Source of the DNA: Pyropia yezoensis
Lineage: Eukaryota; Rhodophyta; Bangiophyceae; Bangiales; Bangiaceae
Reading direction: 5' to 3'
Assembly: GCA_009829735.1 (NCBI GenBank)
Contig: CM020619.1
Span: forward strand, 11,150,375-11,214,374
DNA length: 64,000 nt
The notes under the pieces are model-generated. The model was not told the DNA's origin. It saw only the letters and a list, made by a program, of their open reading frames with translations, and did not search any database. A program made the position numbers and the translations under genes. Of the stretch, positions 22,377 to 32,232 are shown piece by piece (position 1 is the first letter of the stretch; every line of letters starts with the position of its first letter).

Positions 22377-23457
22377 TGTGGCAGAAGCCACTCGCACACT
22401 CAGCACCCGAGTTGAGGTGGTCTATAAGAGCTGCCTCCCGTGTCGGGGGAACCGGAAGAAGTGCAAGTCGCACATACGCTATCCCTGTTGTGCGGCAATC
22501 CCCCCACTACGAAACATGATGATGGTGTGTGGGCCAACAGTTTCTTGGTCGGGACGAGGAATCGAGGCCGAGCCCCGCTGTCCCTCCCCTTAGCTAGTCT
22601 GTTTGCAATGTCGACCACTGTCCCAAGTGTTGACCACACCAGGGTCTCCTGGAGGCCCCCAGGAGGCAGACTCGTGACCGAAGTGTCTTCTTTTCTTTTT
22701 GTCTGCTGCTTCCAAGTCAAGAACAAGAGAAGCACACATGGCCTGGGCATCAGGCCTTCCACCAATGGATACACATAGACGTTCTTGTTCTTCTCGTCAA
22801 GCATCAAGACCTGAGCGTCAAGTATCTTTTTGCTGTGCTTTTTGCTCTGCTACAGAGTGTATTATTCTCGGAGACATACGGCACGCTTGTGGCACCAAAG
22901 AGGTGGTCGAGCCACACTCAGCAAGAATGATTCGCTTGCAGCGCACCGCAGCCCGCGACGGTGAGCAGATCGGGTGTCCCCCTTTGGTCCCAAGACGTGG
23001 TCGACAGTCGTGAGCAGATAACTGACAGTAATTTTGCCTTCTCTCCTCATAGCTCAGAGAGAGCAAGAGCACTCAGAAAATAAAAATAAAAAACCACCTG
23101 ACTCCCCTCAGTGTCCTCTACAAAGTGGTATGCCGTGCATCTCATGCAGTACACAGAGACCAAGGATCTCATCGAGAATGGTCGACATTAGGTCCAGATC
23201 GGCTACCCCCCCAGGGTCCTCTCAGAATCTCGCCACTCAGAGTCTCCCACCCCAGCACCAGCCCACCGGGCCACACGAAAATTCAAGACGATAAAACGCA
23301 GAAAACCCTCAAATCCATGTTGGATTTACTATCAAGCAACGTATCCCTGACTAAAGGAAATTCGGGATCAAATGCAAAGGGAGAAACTGGTCAGACCAGC
23401 TGTCTCCCGCCCCCGTGTGGCGCGCCCTGCCCTCTACGTGGGGCTAGTTCTGCCACA
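22377..23457 (-). mobile_element. Antisense LTR of the same Ty3 family, split by an insertion
   Basis: Reads as the reverse complement of the LTR, from TGTGGCAGAAGCC at 22377 to TCTGCCACA at 23457. After removing the 611-bp insert at 22593-23203 and one 2-bp duplication, exactly 468 bp remain, the length of the LTRs at 51943 and 60853. From 23458 to about 23580 the sequence matches the internal region next to the 3' LTR of the full element (60735-60852), including the polypurine tract. This is therefore a 3' LTR with a stub of internal sequence. Confidence 0.85.
22593..23203. mobile_element. 611-bp non-autonomous TA-flanked element inside the LTR
   Basis: It interrupts the antisense LTR and is flanked by TA at 22591-22592 and 23204-23205. 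Its ends form an imperfect inverted repeat of about 25 bp: GCTAGTCTGTTTGCAATGTC with GACCA at the left, and the reverse complement GCCGATCTGGACCTAATGTC with GACCA at the right. No coding capacity is recognised. TA duplication points to Tc1/mariner-type mobilisation, but the termini differ from the CAGTCGG family. Confidence 0.7.
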
Positions 23458-23655
23458 CTCCCCTCTCCTCAGTTCCGAACGACCCGGTCGGCCCTGCGAG
23501 GGGGTACAAGAACGCGTCTTGCGGTCGCCGGGGGTGCGACTTGCTGTCCCCCATCACGTAACGTTGACGTGGAGGCCACCACCACAGAGGTGTCACCGGA
23601 GACCGACCTGACCGGGGCGAGACGCCCATCGAGGGGACGACTGTTGACACTGCCC

Positions 23656-25516
23656 ACCATACGTCGGCCCCGCATGGCGCGGGGAACTAGGCGACTGCGG
23701 GAACGGGGCGACGGGGGCGGGGGGCGCCCCGTCGGGCGGCGTGGCTACGTCAGTCTATGGCGGGGGTGCCGACACCGTGGGCGGTCGATAGTGCTGTCGG
23801 GCGATTAACGGACCAACGGACGTCGAGCTTGTCTCTCACCCTCTGTAACTTGACAAATGGGCATTGAGCTTGTCCCATTCACTCTGTGATCCGGCCAATT
23901 ATCGGGCGGCACTGAGGGCGCGGAACGAGCGGAGCCGATGAACTCGACAGTCACCATGGCGGTCACTGCGGCGGTCAACGAGTTGAGTGCTCCCTATGTC
24001 GGCGGGGGCACCGTCGCTGCGCTTTAGCAAGACGGCGAGGACAGCTACGCCGAGAGGACGCGAGGACGGCTGCGCTGAGGCGGGCGCGAGGACGGACGGG
24101 CGCGCCAGGTGGGCGCGCGGACAGGCGCGGCGAGTGGGTGCGCGGAGGGGCGCGCCGGGGGGGGGGCGCGCGGACAGGCGAGCTAAGGCTACGGTGTGGG
24201 TCCGCCCTGCACGCGGGGGCACCGAGGGGGTGTGCGCGCCGGCGGTGGCGGGACCGAAGAGAGGGCTGGTGTGAGCTTCGCCGTGTATGAGCGTAGTGAC
24301 CGGCAGATGGATAGGCCAACATGCTTGGTAGAGACTTTTTGCTTGACCCTCCTAGCCAGCTGACGAGTGAGCGGGGACGCACCGTGGTGACACGGGGCGC
24401 ACGTCTGAGCGGGCGTTTCTCAGACCGCGGCGTGCACAGGCCCTGCTCATCTAGCCCCGCTCCTGCTTATGCTAAAGCTACTACTGAGTCAAACAGCTTT
24501 GGCTGCCGTTGCCTCCACCCGCGCTGACCATCGCCGCCGCCACGACCGCCCGCCCCACACATAGACGGCTGCGTCTCGTCGGGGAGGGACTTCATGAAGG
24601 GCATAAGCCACAGCAGGCCTCCGCCGCCCGCTGAAGATCACCGGCAGCGTTGTGGTTTACCTCCCTGATGACCTACGACGAAGAGAGAAGGACATGGGCA
24701 GAGGTGGGGCGGAGGGCATTGGTGGGAGTCGGGTGAGGCTGCGAGTGTTCTTGTTGAGGTACCGCATTGGCTGCGCAATGCTATTAAAAGCTTTGGACAC
24801 TCTTAAGAAACATTAAGTAGGTACGCTACTTTATACGTGACACGCGGACAAAAGGGCCTGATTACGACGTGATCGGGCGTGATCTGGCGTGATCGTACGT
24901 CACGCCCCGGTTTTGGGGGCGTGATACCCAAGCCAACTGGATGGGCATGTCGTACATACCGATGTAGACGAATGGATGTGAACACATAATTCCGTCAACA
25001 AAGAACAGGAAATTGCCGCTCACATCTATTGCAAACGGCATGCATCGCCTGTCATGTCTACACAGCCGGAGCACCACGCTTCGTCCTGCCCCCTGAGGAC
25101 CCACGCGCCGATCAGATCATCAACCTTCCCCTTCACGGGTGTGGGGCGTCGGTCTCGCAGCTTGCGTGCCTGCCTGCCGCGCGGTGGTGGGGCCTCGTGC
25201 TTTTCCTAATGCCGCTTAATACCTTGACACGCGACCGCGAAAACGAACTGCAGAGGCCTCCTCGAAGCCCCACCAAAGCGAACGGTGGCTGATGGGGCAC
25301 TGGACAGGCACTCGCCGTTCTCCAGTGCCCCGCCCCTTGCGGGCCATCAAAAAGGCTGAACCGGACAGTGCTGTTTGCACTCCTGGCGGGTGGCCGCGAC
25401 AGGCGAAAGGTCCTTCCATCGGGACGGAGGCTCGCTCGCGTTTCCGTCACGGCACGGTTTCGCCGCCTGCCCCACCAGCTCGCCTCTTTCTTCTGCCTCT
25501 CACGAGTTGTTTCCTC
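23656..25516. other. Gene-poor, GC-rich stretch
   Basis: Two similar 40-bp units (CGAGCTTGTCTCTCACCCTC and TGAGCTTGTCCCATTCACTC) lie at 23825 and 23865. A block of GCGCGC-rich repeats occupies 24050-24190. A minus-strand piece at 24900-25060 (FLFFVDGIMCSHPFVYIGMY) has protein-like composition but is surrounded by stops and frame changes. No gene is called. Confidence 0.35.
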
Positions 25517-25924
25517 TCAAACTGAGAACAAACATGGTCGCGCGCCAACATCGCTTGCTGTGGTCAGCGGGGGCGTCCCGAGACTGGTGGCGGCTGCGAC
25601 CTCGGAGGATCCTGCAAGCTCCCACAGCGCACCGGAATGCTCCAGCGACATCGCGAGACATCTCTGGAAAAAGTGGTCCGCGAAAGCGTCTACATGGCAT
25701 GCTGCCGTGATCATCGCATGGCTGTCGATCAGCGCGCGTGGGTGGACCGCGTCACGTTTGTGGCTGTCGCTGATGAGGGTCACGACACGCCACTGTCCGT
25801 TGCATCCTGCCGCACGGCTTATTTCGTCAGACGTATCATGTGTACACTTCCACTGAATATATTTGAACACTGTCACTTTTTCCATGAATAAATCGAAGAG
25901 GGTCAGCTCGGAGTCACCGGCCAT
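25517..25924 (-). CDS. Hypothetical small protein adjacent to a Tc1 relic
   Basis: 135 aa from an ATG at 25924. The first ~105 residues are of balanced composition (LTLFDLFMEKVTVFKYIQW, DSHKRDAVHPRALIDSHAM) and do not look like a compositional artefact; no family is recognised. The start codon lies only 16 bp from the TA at the end of the Tc1 relic (25940). The insertion may therefore have removed its promoter or upstream exons, or the frame may be a remnant of a longer gene. It could be spurious. Confidence 0.25.
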   Translation of the reverse strand: MAGDSELTLFDLFMEKVTVFKYIQWKCTHDTSDEISRAAGCNGQWRVVTLISDSHKRDAVHPRALIDSHAMITAACHVDAFADHFFQRCLAMSLEHSGALWELAGSSEVAAATSLGTPPLTTASDVGARPCLFSV

Positions 25925-25941
25925 CTTCGAGCACGAAAGTA

Positions 25942-27103
25942 CAGTCGGTACCCAATTTTATCATTACGGCCGAAAACGAAACTCGTACGGAGAAGTTTGA
26001 CAGTAAGCAACCCCTCGATTCCAGGCACTGGGCCTGTCAATACTTGGTGCTGGCGCCCTGAGCGGCTATGACACCCCGCTCAAGACGGGGCATCGACTCC
26101 GCCAGAGCCTTGAAAAAGGCATGAGGGATGGCGTCCTACTCCTGGCAGAGCCGCCCACAGCTCGTCCTTGTTCTTGGGCGCCGCGGGGCGCTGCCGCAGG
26201 CGGCGCTCCAGCTCCGCCCAGGCATTCTCGATGGGGTTGAGGTCGGGGCTCTGCCCGACCCAAGGCAGGACCCGCAGCCCGAGCTAAGCCTTGACCTCCT
26301 TTGACGCCTTCGCCGCGTGACCTGGTGCCAAGTCCTCTTGCAGCCACGCAGCGTCCGGCGCGCTGTAGTCAGCGCAAATCTGGTGCACCACGTAGTCCTC
26401 GTGGACGCCACCGTGCTTGGCCGCGTTCATGAAGACTTCAACCCGCAACAGAGGCGTCTGGCTGCGCGCCGAGAACCCCCCTCACACCATCACGGACTGG
26501 CGCCCGCTCTTGAACGTTGCGCGCAGGCGATGCGGGGCGTAACGCTCGCCGTTGCGCCGCCAAGCGCGCGAGAAGCTGGCGTCGCGGACCACAAACGAGC
26601 TTTCGTCGGTGAAGAGTACAGACGCCCACTCAGCCGTCCAGCCCCGGCGTGCTGTCGCCCACACGAGGCGCTTGGCGACGTTTTTGGCCGACAGGAAGGG
26701 TTTTTTCGCGGCCACCTGGGAGAGTAGCCCCATAGCGCTGACGGCCCTACGGACCGTGGGGACTGACACTGAGCCCTTGCTGGGCCCGCCCGATGCCTGG
26801 GAGCGCGTGGGTGTTGACCATGTTCGTCAGGGCGGCCACAGAGGAAGACCCGTTGTCGCCCATCGCCAGCTTGAGGCTGCGCAGCTCACGGTCCGTCAAA
26901 TTCTTGGGTCGACCACGCTTGTCCACCCTGGAGCGGGCTGCAGCCGCGCGCATGGCCATTGCCGCGTTGTCGATGGTGCTCTTGTAGCGACCCAAAGCCG
27001 TGCTGATGGCCAGCAGGGACGTGCCCCGTTGGAGGAGGGCCGTGATGGCGGTGCGCTCGCCGTCGGACAGAGGGCGACGTGCGGGACCATTTCTACCTGT
27101 TGA
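25942..27103 (-). mobile_element. Tc1-like transposon relic with near full-length transposase
   Basis: The left terminus CAGTCGGTACCCAATTTTAT sits directly after TA at 25940-25941, and the transposase is on the minus strand. No matching right terminus was found downstream, so the other end is truncated or too diverged to see. The right limit given is the end of recognisable coding sequence. Confidence 0.75.
26080..27103 (-). pseudogene. Tc1-type DDE transposase, inactivated
   Basis: The order of features matches a Tc1 transposase. There is an N-terminal helix-turn-helix (LSDGERTAITALLQRG, ALGRYKSTIDNA) and a GRP linker (DKRGRPKNLTDRELRS). The first catalytic Asp is in VLFTDESSF, followed by RAWRRNGERYAPHRLRA and SGRQSVMV. 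A diverged second Asp motif reads QEDLAPGHA, and the third acidic motif is SPDLNPIENAWAELERRL. Breaks: a frame change near 26800, a stop where VMVW normally has Trp (near 26487), and another stop near 26284. No in-frame ATG is visible at the N-terminus. The enzyme would cut and paste the element at TA sites; this copy is dead. Confidence 0.8.
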
Positions 27104-27172
27104 AGAACCGATGTGCTTTTGAGGACAAGAGCGGGCCGTTCAAGCGGGACGGGGACCGGGACGGCAAAGGGT

Positions 27173-27229
27173 ACGGGGACGAGGGCGGGGACGAGGGCGG
27201 GGACGAGGGCGAGGGCGGGGACGAGAGGG
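27173..27229. repeat. 12-bp minisatellite
   Basis: Units GGGGACGAGGGC repeat three times in a row, then degenerate copies follow. Confidence 0.75.
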
Positions 27230-27330
27230 TGAGGACAAAGACTGGGACCATGACGGGGGCGGTGACAGCGGGGGCAACCCGACGAGTACTGTATTGGAAT
27301 CAAAACCCACCAGCGCAAACTCCATCAACG

Positions 27331-27453
27331 GACGGATCGACAAAAACCCTCTGAGCGCAGGAGTTTTCCGATCCGCTGCCAGTGTTGCTGGAGCGCAAAG
27401 AGCCCACGAGATATCCACGAGATATCCACCAGACGGATCGACAAAAACCCTCT
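27331..27453 (+). repeat. Direct repeat, 22 bp, 101-bp spacing
   Basis: The 22-bp segment starting GACGGATCGACAAAAACCCT occurs identically at 27331-27352 and 27432-27453. A doubled CACGAGATATC lies between them. Confidence 0.7.
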
Positions 27454-28666
27454 ATTCTTGGAAATACCTTGGCACTCACTCTTGGGACTCTCAAACTCCA
27501 TGTTTTGAGACGTGCGAAGCTATAGGAATGCGACTGAATCGTACTGCCGGCATCTGGTACTGGTCACGTCCTGCGTTCGGTCGTTGGCCCGCGAGCCATG
27601 AAGGCTGGGTGGCTTTTCTGTGCTCGCCCCGTGGCTGGCGGCGGTGATGACAGCAAAAGCGGCCACGACAGCAGTGGCGGGGCTCGAGTCCTTCGTTTCC
27701 CGCCACTCGCTCTCGTCCTGCTCGAACTGCTCGGCCTCGTGAGCACTAGAAGAGCCGGAAGCGGACGTGACGTCCCAGTTTGACCCCTTTGCGGCGCGTC
27801 TAGCACGCCAACACATCTCGAAGCGTGCCTGCCGCCCTGTGCAATACCAGATGTATGGCGGCAAGGCCGCCGGCAGTGTGGCTGGCAGCGCGAGGCACCG
27901 GCATCGGCCGCAATGCAAGAACCCCCGCCAGCCCCCCCACCAGTGTTCTTGGTGAGCAGGGTTGGGGGGCGGTTCCAGGGCTGGCCTTGGGGGTGCGCCT
28001 CCCTTCAAGCTGTCTCGCGATCAAACCTCATCGCCATACCCGACCGCCGCCCGCCTGCCCGCCTGCCCGCCCTCCCGCCCGCTCGACAGCGCGCCCCGTC
28101 TTCTCGCCTGTGCCCCGTGGCTGGCCCCCCCCCCCCCGCCCACCGCCGCGAGGCCGCAGCCAACGGATGAGGTTTGGAGGCTTCGCCCCCCCCCCCACTT
28201 GCCCCCACACCGCTCCTTCCGACGCCCCAAGCGGCCGGGGGGGGGCGCGTCCCCCGCCGGCGGCCGCCACGCCTGCCGCCACCGTGACGGCCGCCACGCC
28301 TGCCGCCGCGGCCGCCAGGCGACGCCATGATCCGCTTCCTGAGCGCCGGGTGGCCCGCCGTTGAAGGCGCCACCAATAGCGTGGCGCGCATTGAGGTGCG
28401 TTGGGGGCAGAGGGGGGGTGTGGAGCTGCTGGGAGGGGGGGGGGGCGTGGAGCGCCTGTTTGGGGGGGGTTGGGGGGGGGGGGTCTAGGGGGGCACCCGC
28501 CGCCGTACTGGGGGCTGGCCCCCCAGATGCGGTTGCCTTGGGGGTGTCTGTGCGCGGCCCGAACGGGCGGGTTGGGCCGCTTGGGGCGACCAGCCAGGCG
28601 TGTTATCCGTTCCCCGCCCTCCCGCACCGGCTGCCCCTGCGCTGACTGGTGGGAGACCCTCCTTGG

Positions 28667-28672
28667 TATAAA
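28667..28672 (+). promoter_or_regulatory. TATA box of the CCCH gene
   Basis: TATAAA in the context CCTTGGTATAAAGGCG, about 215 bp upstream of the ATG at 28884. A transcript starting about 30 bp downstream would have a 5' leader of roughly 185 bases. Confidence 0.5.
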
Positions 28673-28883
28673 GGCGTGTGCGGGCTCGGCATGGGGCGTT
28701 CGTGGTCGACAAACCAGACAGTCACGCGCACAGCAGCCCCTCCTCCTCGCCTGTTCCCCTCTCCCCCCCGTCCACCCGCCGCGGTGGCGGCGCACCTCTC
28801 TGTCTTTGCGAAGGACACTGGGCACGCCAGCGAGCGTGCATCCAGCATCCATCCTCCCACCCACCCGCTCACTGCCGCCCACC

Positions 28884-30836
28884 ATGGAGGGCGGCGGCAC
28901 CTTTCTGCGCTCCTCGAGCCTGGCGTCAAGCCCTCCCTACTGGGCGCCCCCCATCACCCATGACGGGGCTCCACTGGGCACGCCGTCCACCGCACGGATG
29001 GCACCGTCGATGATGGGCTCCTCGCGTCAGGTGACGGGCGTCGCGGCTGGCCGTGGCGGCCACCCGCTGGTCGGCGGCTTCATCGCGGTTGCCGCGTCCA
29101 TGACGGCGACCGAGGACGAGGCCGAGGCCAATGCGTTGTTCCGCGACGTGGGTCGGACGGGCATCAATGACGTCCCCACCCCCGCGTCGACCGACGGGCG
29201 GCCGCCGCCCGTGTCGGTCCCTTTCACGCGCGCGGCGTCTGCACTGGCTACGCCGTTTTCACCCTCGGCGCCGACTGCGTCACGTCCGCTGCGGGGCCAG
29301 TATCTCTCGCGAGGCGCCGCGGTTGTCGGTCCTCAGCCCAGTGGGATGGGTGGGTTTGCGTCGCTCGGCCGCAGCATGTCGCTGGGCATGCCCGACGACC
29401 TTGCCGCCGCGGCGGCGGAGCTCAGTGCCAACGAGCTGCGCCCCGACGCACCCGAGTTCATGGCGTCTGGCTTCCTCCAGGCTGGCGGCGTGCCGCAGTG
29501 GACGCCGGCCCCTCGCCCCATGGCCGCGCCGGTTGGCCCGCTGGGCCAGGCGGCGGCGACCGCGGCGGCCCTGCCAGTTGACGACACGTCGTCGATTGGG
29601 TCGACCGCATCAGAGTCGGGCTCGCCGCTGGCACCCGCGGTGCTGCCGGGTGTCGGGCGGATGTCGCCAGTGCCGCTGACAGGCGTTGTTGGGTGGGTGG
29701 CTGCTGATGGGACGTCGCGTCCGTGGGCGGGCTTCCCGGCGCCGCTGCCGACGCCGACGGGCTCCCTTGGCCGTACTGCCGCGTCAGTCGGTGTGCGCTC
29801 CGGCGCCCGTGTCGCAGGGCGGGCGGCGCCGGCGCCGCATGCGCCTGCGCCGGGTGTTTTCCCCGCGATGTACAAGATTGACCCGTGCCCGCAGGGCCCG
29901 CGGTGCCCGCACGTCAAGGAGGGTCAGGGCGACATCGGCGAGTGCTTTTATTGGCACGACGCGGCCGGTGACCGCCGTCGTTCTGCGACGGGCACCTACT
30001 CGCCAGCGTGGTGCCGGTACATTCCCCATGGCGTGTGCCGCTTTGGGGACGGCTGTCACCATGCGCACAACCGGTGGGAGGTTCGCTTCCACCCGTCGCG
30101 GGTGCACCAGACGACCTGTCGGGACTGGATCAAGGGCGCCTGCACCCGCCGTTTCTGCTCGTACGTGCACGAGGTGGAGCCTAAGGTGGCCACGGCCCTG
30201 CGCCACTGCGCCGAGCTGGACGACCGCGAGATGGTTCAAGCGGTGCTGCGCATGCCTGAGCCGATGGCGCTGAGCCTCCTCCAGAAGCTTCAGCGCCGGA
30301 TTGCTGGTTCCAAGCGCAACAATGGGTGGGTGCTCGAGGGGATGTCCCGCCGCCCCGATGACCCCGTGTTTTGTGGCCTCGCTGCACGGGTGGCGGCGGT
30401 CAAGCACCGCCTGCGGTTGGGCGGCCACGCCAGGCTGTCGTCGCTTCTCAAGACGACCACGCTCCGCGACATGATGAACAGCGTCCGCAAAGTGGCCGAG
30501 GAGGTGCGCGAGTCGGGCCGCGGCGCAGCGGCAGCGGCTGCCGGCGGCATGGGCGGTGGCGGTGGCGGCCTACACGTGATGGCAGGTGGCTCGGGCGGCG
30601 GCGGCGGCGGCGGTGGCCCGTCGGGATCGATGCAATCGCTGGTGCGTGGCATCTTTACCAACACCAACTGGTCGATGCACGCGGAGGAGCATGGGGAGAC
30701 AGACACGCCGTTCCGCGTCAATGGTGCGAACCAGAGCGACGCGGTTGCCAAGCTGGAGCGCCTGGCGGCAATGCTCCCGCCTGTTCGTGGTGGCGGCGGC
30801 GGCGGGCGGGCGCATAGCGTCGGCCGTCGTTGCTGA
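28884..30836 (+). CDS. Plant-type tandem CCCH zinc-finger protein (RR-TZF)
   Basis: 650 aa from an ATG at 28884 in near-ideal context (CCACC ATG G). Residues ~330-435 align in order with the plant arginine-rich tandem zinc finger. First comes an RR-like region (YKIDPCPQGPRCPH, GECFYWHDAAGDRRR). Then finger 1 is C-x7-C-x5-C-x3-H (CRYIPHGVCRFGDGCHHAH), the spacer keeps FHPSR, and finger 2 is C-x7-C-x4-C-x3-H (CRDWIKGACTRRFCSYVH). Land-plant members keep this RR-TZF order but have C-x5 in finger 2. Such proteins bind AU-rich RNA, move between nucleus and P-bodies or stress granules, and promote mRNA decay. The N-terminal third is Ala/Pro/Ser-rich; the C-terminus has a helical region (~480-560) and a Gly-rich tail. 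No ankyrin repeats are seen. Single exon. Confidence 0.9.
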   Translation: MEGGGTFLRSSSLASSPPYWAPPITHDGAPLGTPSTARMAPSMMGSSRQVTGVAAGRGGHPLVGGFIAVAASMTATEDEAEANALFRDVGRTGINDVPTPASTDGRPPPVSVPFTRAASALATPFSPSAPTASRPLRGQYLSRGAAVVGPQPSGMGGFASLGRSMSLGMPDDLAAAAAELSANELRPDAPEFMASGFLQAGGVPQWTPAPRPMAAPVGPLGQAAATAAALPVDDTSSIGSTASESGSPLAPAVLPGVGRMSPVPLTGVVGWVAADGTSRPWAGFPAPLPTPTGSLGRTAASVGVRSGARVAGRAAPAPHAPAPGVFPAMYKIDPCPQGPRCPHVKEGQGDIGECFYWHDAAGDRRRSATGTYSPAWCRYIPHGVCRFGDGCHHAHNRWEVRFHPSRVHQTTCRDWIKGACTRRFCSYVHEVEPKVATALRHCAELDDREMVQAVLRMPEPMALSLLQKLQRRIAGSKRNNGWVLEGMSRRPDDPVFCGLAARVAAVKHRLRLGGHARLSSLLKTTTLRDMMNSVRKVAEEVRESGRGAAAAAAGGMGGGGGGLHVMAGGSGGGGGGGGPSGSMQSLVRGIFTNTNWSMHAEEHGETDTPFRVNGANQSDAVAKLERLAAMLPPVRGGGGGGRAHSVGRRC

Positions 30837-32232
30837 ATTGCGCCCACGCCGCGTGTGGCGGAACCCTGAAGCGGATGAGAGACACACCCTTGAGCTGTGA
30901 GATGGCGAGAAGAGGGGGTCGCCCCCCTCCCTTCCCAAGGAAACTCACGGCGGCGGATATCCTGGGACACGAGCTCCCCCGCCGCCGGTTGAAGCAAGCC
31001 GGCAATGCGCGCGCGCCTTACGCGCGCCCTAATACATACAACCCGCTCCACCCCCGATGGTGGTGGCGCAGATAACCGTGGAGCGCGGCATCCTTCCTCA
31101 TGCATGCAAGGGGGGCCCTGACCGCGTCGTTCCACCCCGGCGCAAACAGATGATCTGCAACTCGCTCTGTGGTGTATCTTGTCCTCTTTTTTCTTATTTG
31201 CTTGTTTGCGCGTGTTTGTGCGTGCTTGTGACCCAACTTACTCTGTGATTAAACATCCCGTTCATTTGTCGTGGTATGCACATACTATCTACTGTTCATC
31301 GACTCTCACCATCAGTGGACGGACATCTGGCCGCGCATGCGTGCGACGAGTCTAGAAGAACGTTGTTATGGGACGAGCCGTGTGTCGAACCGAGGGATGG
31401 CCGCTTCGCCCAGTGGCCCAGACGCCAAACCTCATGCATTCAGATCAGCCAAGGACAAGCTCTTGATCAGGGGAGCCCACTGCGGTTTGACAACTGGAAC
31501 ATTCCTCGCGAAGGACACACCCTCCAGACACGATCATTGCCGGGCCGGAAGCTATTGTAACATGGTTGTTGTCAATGAGTCCGAACCCTTGTCTCACGAC
31601 GCATCTTTGGGGGCACCGAGTCCCTATGTTTAATCGTCTATCGAGTAAATACTCTTTGGTACAACACGCTCTGTATCCATCCCTTCCCGACATGTGGGGG
31701 AATGACAAAGCATAGAAGGCTCGGCAAAATGCATCGTCAACCCGGCCGAGACACCAGCTGACACGATGGGGAGGTACTTGCCAAGGAGACGGCGGAAACG
31801 CCCACGCCAGCGGGAAACCCGCCGCAGTCGCACAACGACAGGTGCGGGTCATAGCGCCTGAACCTAACGTCCAACCCCCGGGCGAGCTGGCACACCCCGT
31901 GACTGGCAGCACACGGGCATCGCCACGGGGCAAGGGGGGGCATCAAGCCCGAACGGCCGCCCACGGCACGGGCAAGGAGCACTAAGACAAGAGAGCGATG
32001 CAGCAACAAGCAACATGAGTCGACACACAAACGGACAGGCGCGGCCACGCCCAACCACTCGGAGCCAACGCCGCCATCACTGTTCCTGCGTCCTGGCCCA
32101 ATACGCCCGCTCCGAGTCTGCAAGGTAATCCCTGACCGCCCCCCGACAATCAGCCACCACACACTTAGCCACCACCGCCGCAGGAACGCCCCCCTTTCAA
32201 TCCCCCCCCCGGGTCGACCTGCATCCATTCCG
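30837..32232. other. Convergent intergenic region between CCCH and EB1 genes
   Basis: Holds the 3' ends of both genes. It is lower in GC than its surroundings, with T-rich stretches at 31170-31270. No supported gene or repeat. Confidence 0.4.

Larger units (their letters stand above)
27104..28664. other. Intergenic region upstream of the CCCH gene
   Basis: Contains the minisatellite at 27173-27229, a duplicated 22-bp segment at 27331 and 27432, and long C-rich and G-rich blocks at 28040-28490. No supported gene. Frames crossing 28401-28883 are upstream extensions of the CCCH frame without an ATG. Confidence 0.45.

Noticed and set aside
28401-28883. N-terminal extension of the CCCH protein
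   Set aside because: The frame is open but begins with a non-ATG codon and crosses the TATA box. The ATG at 28884 has ideal context.
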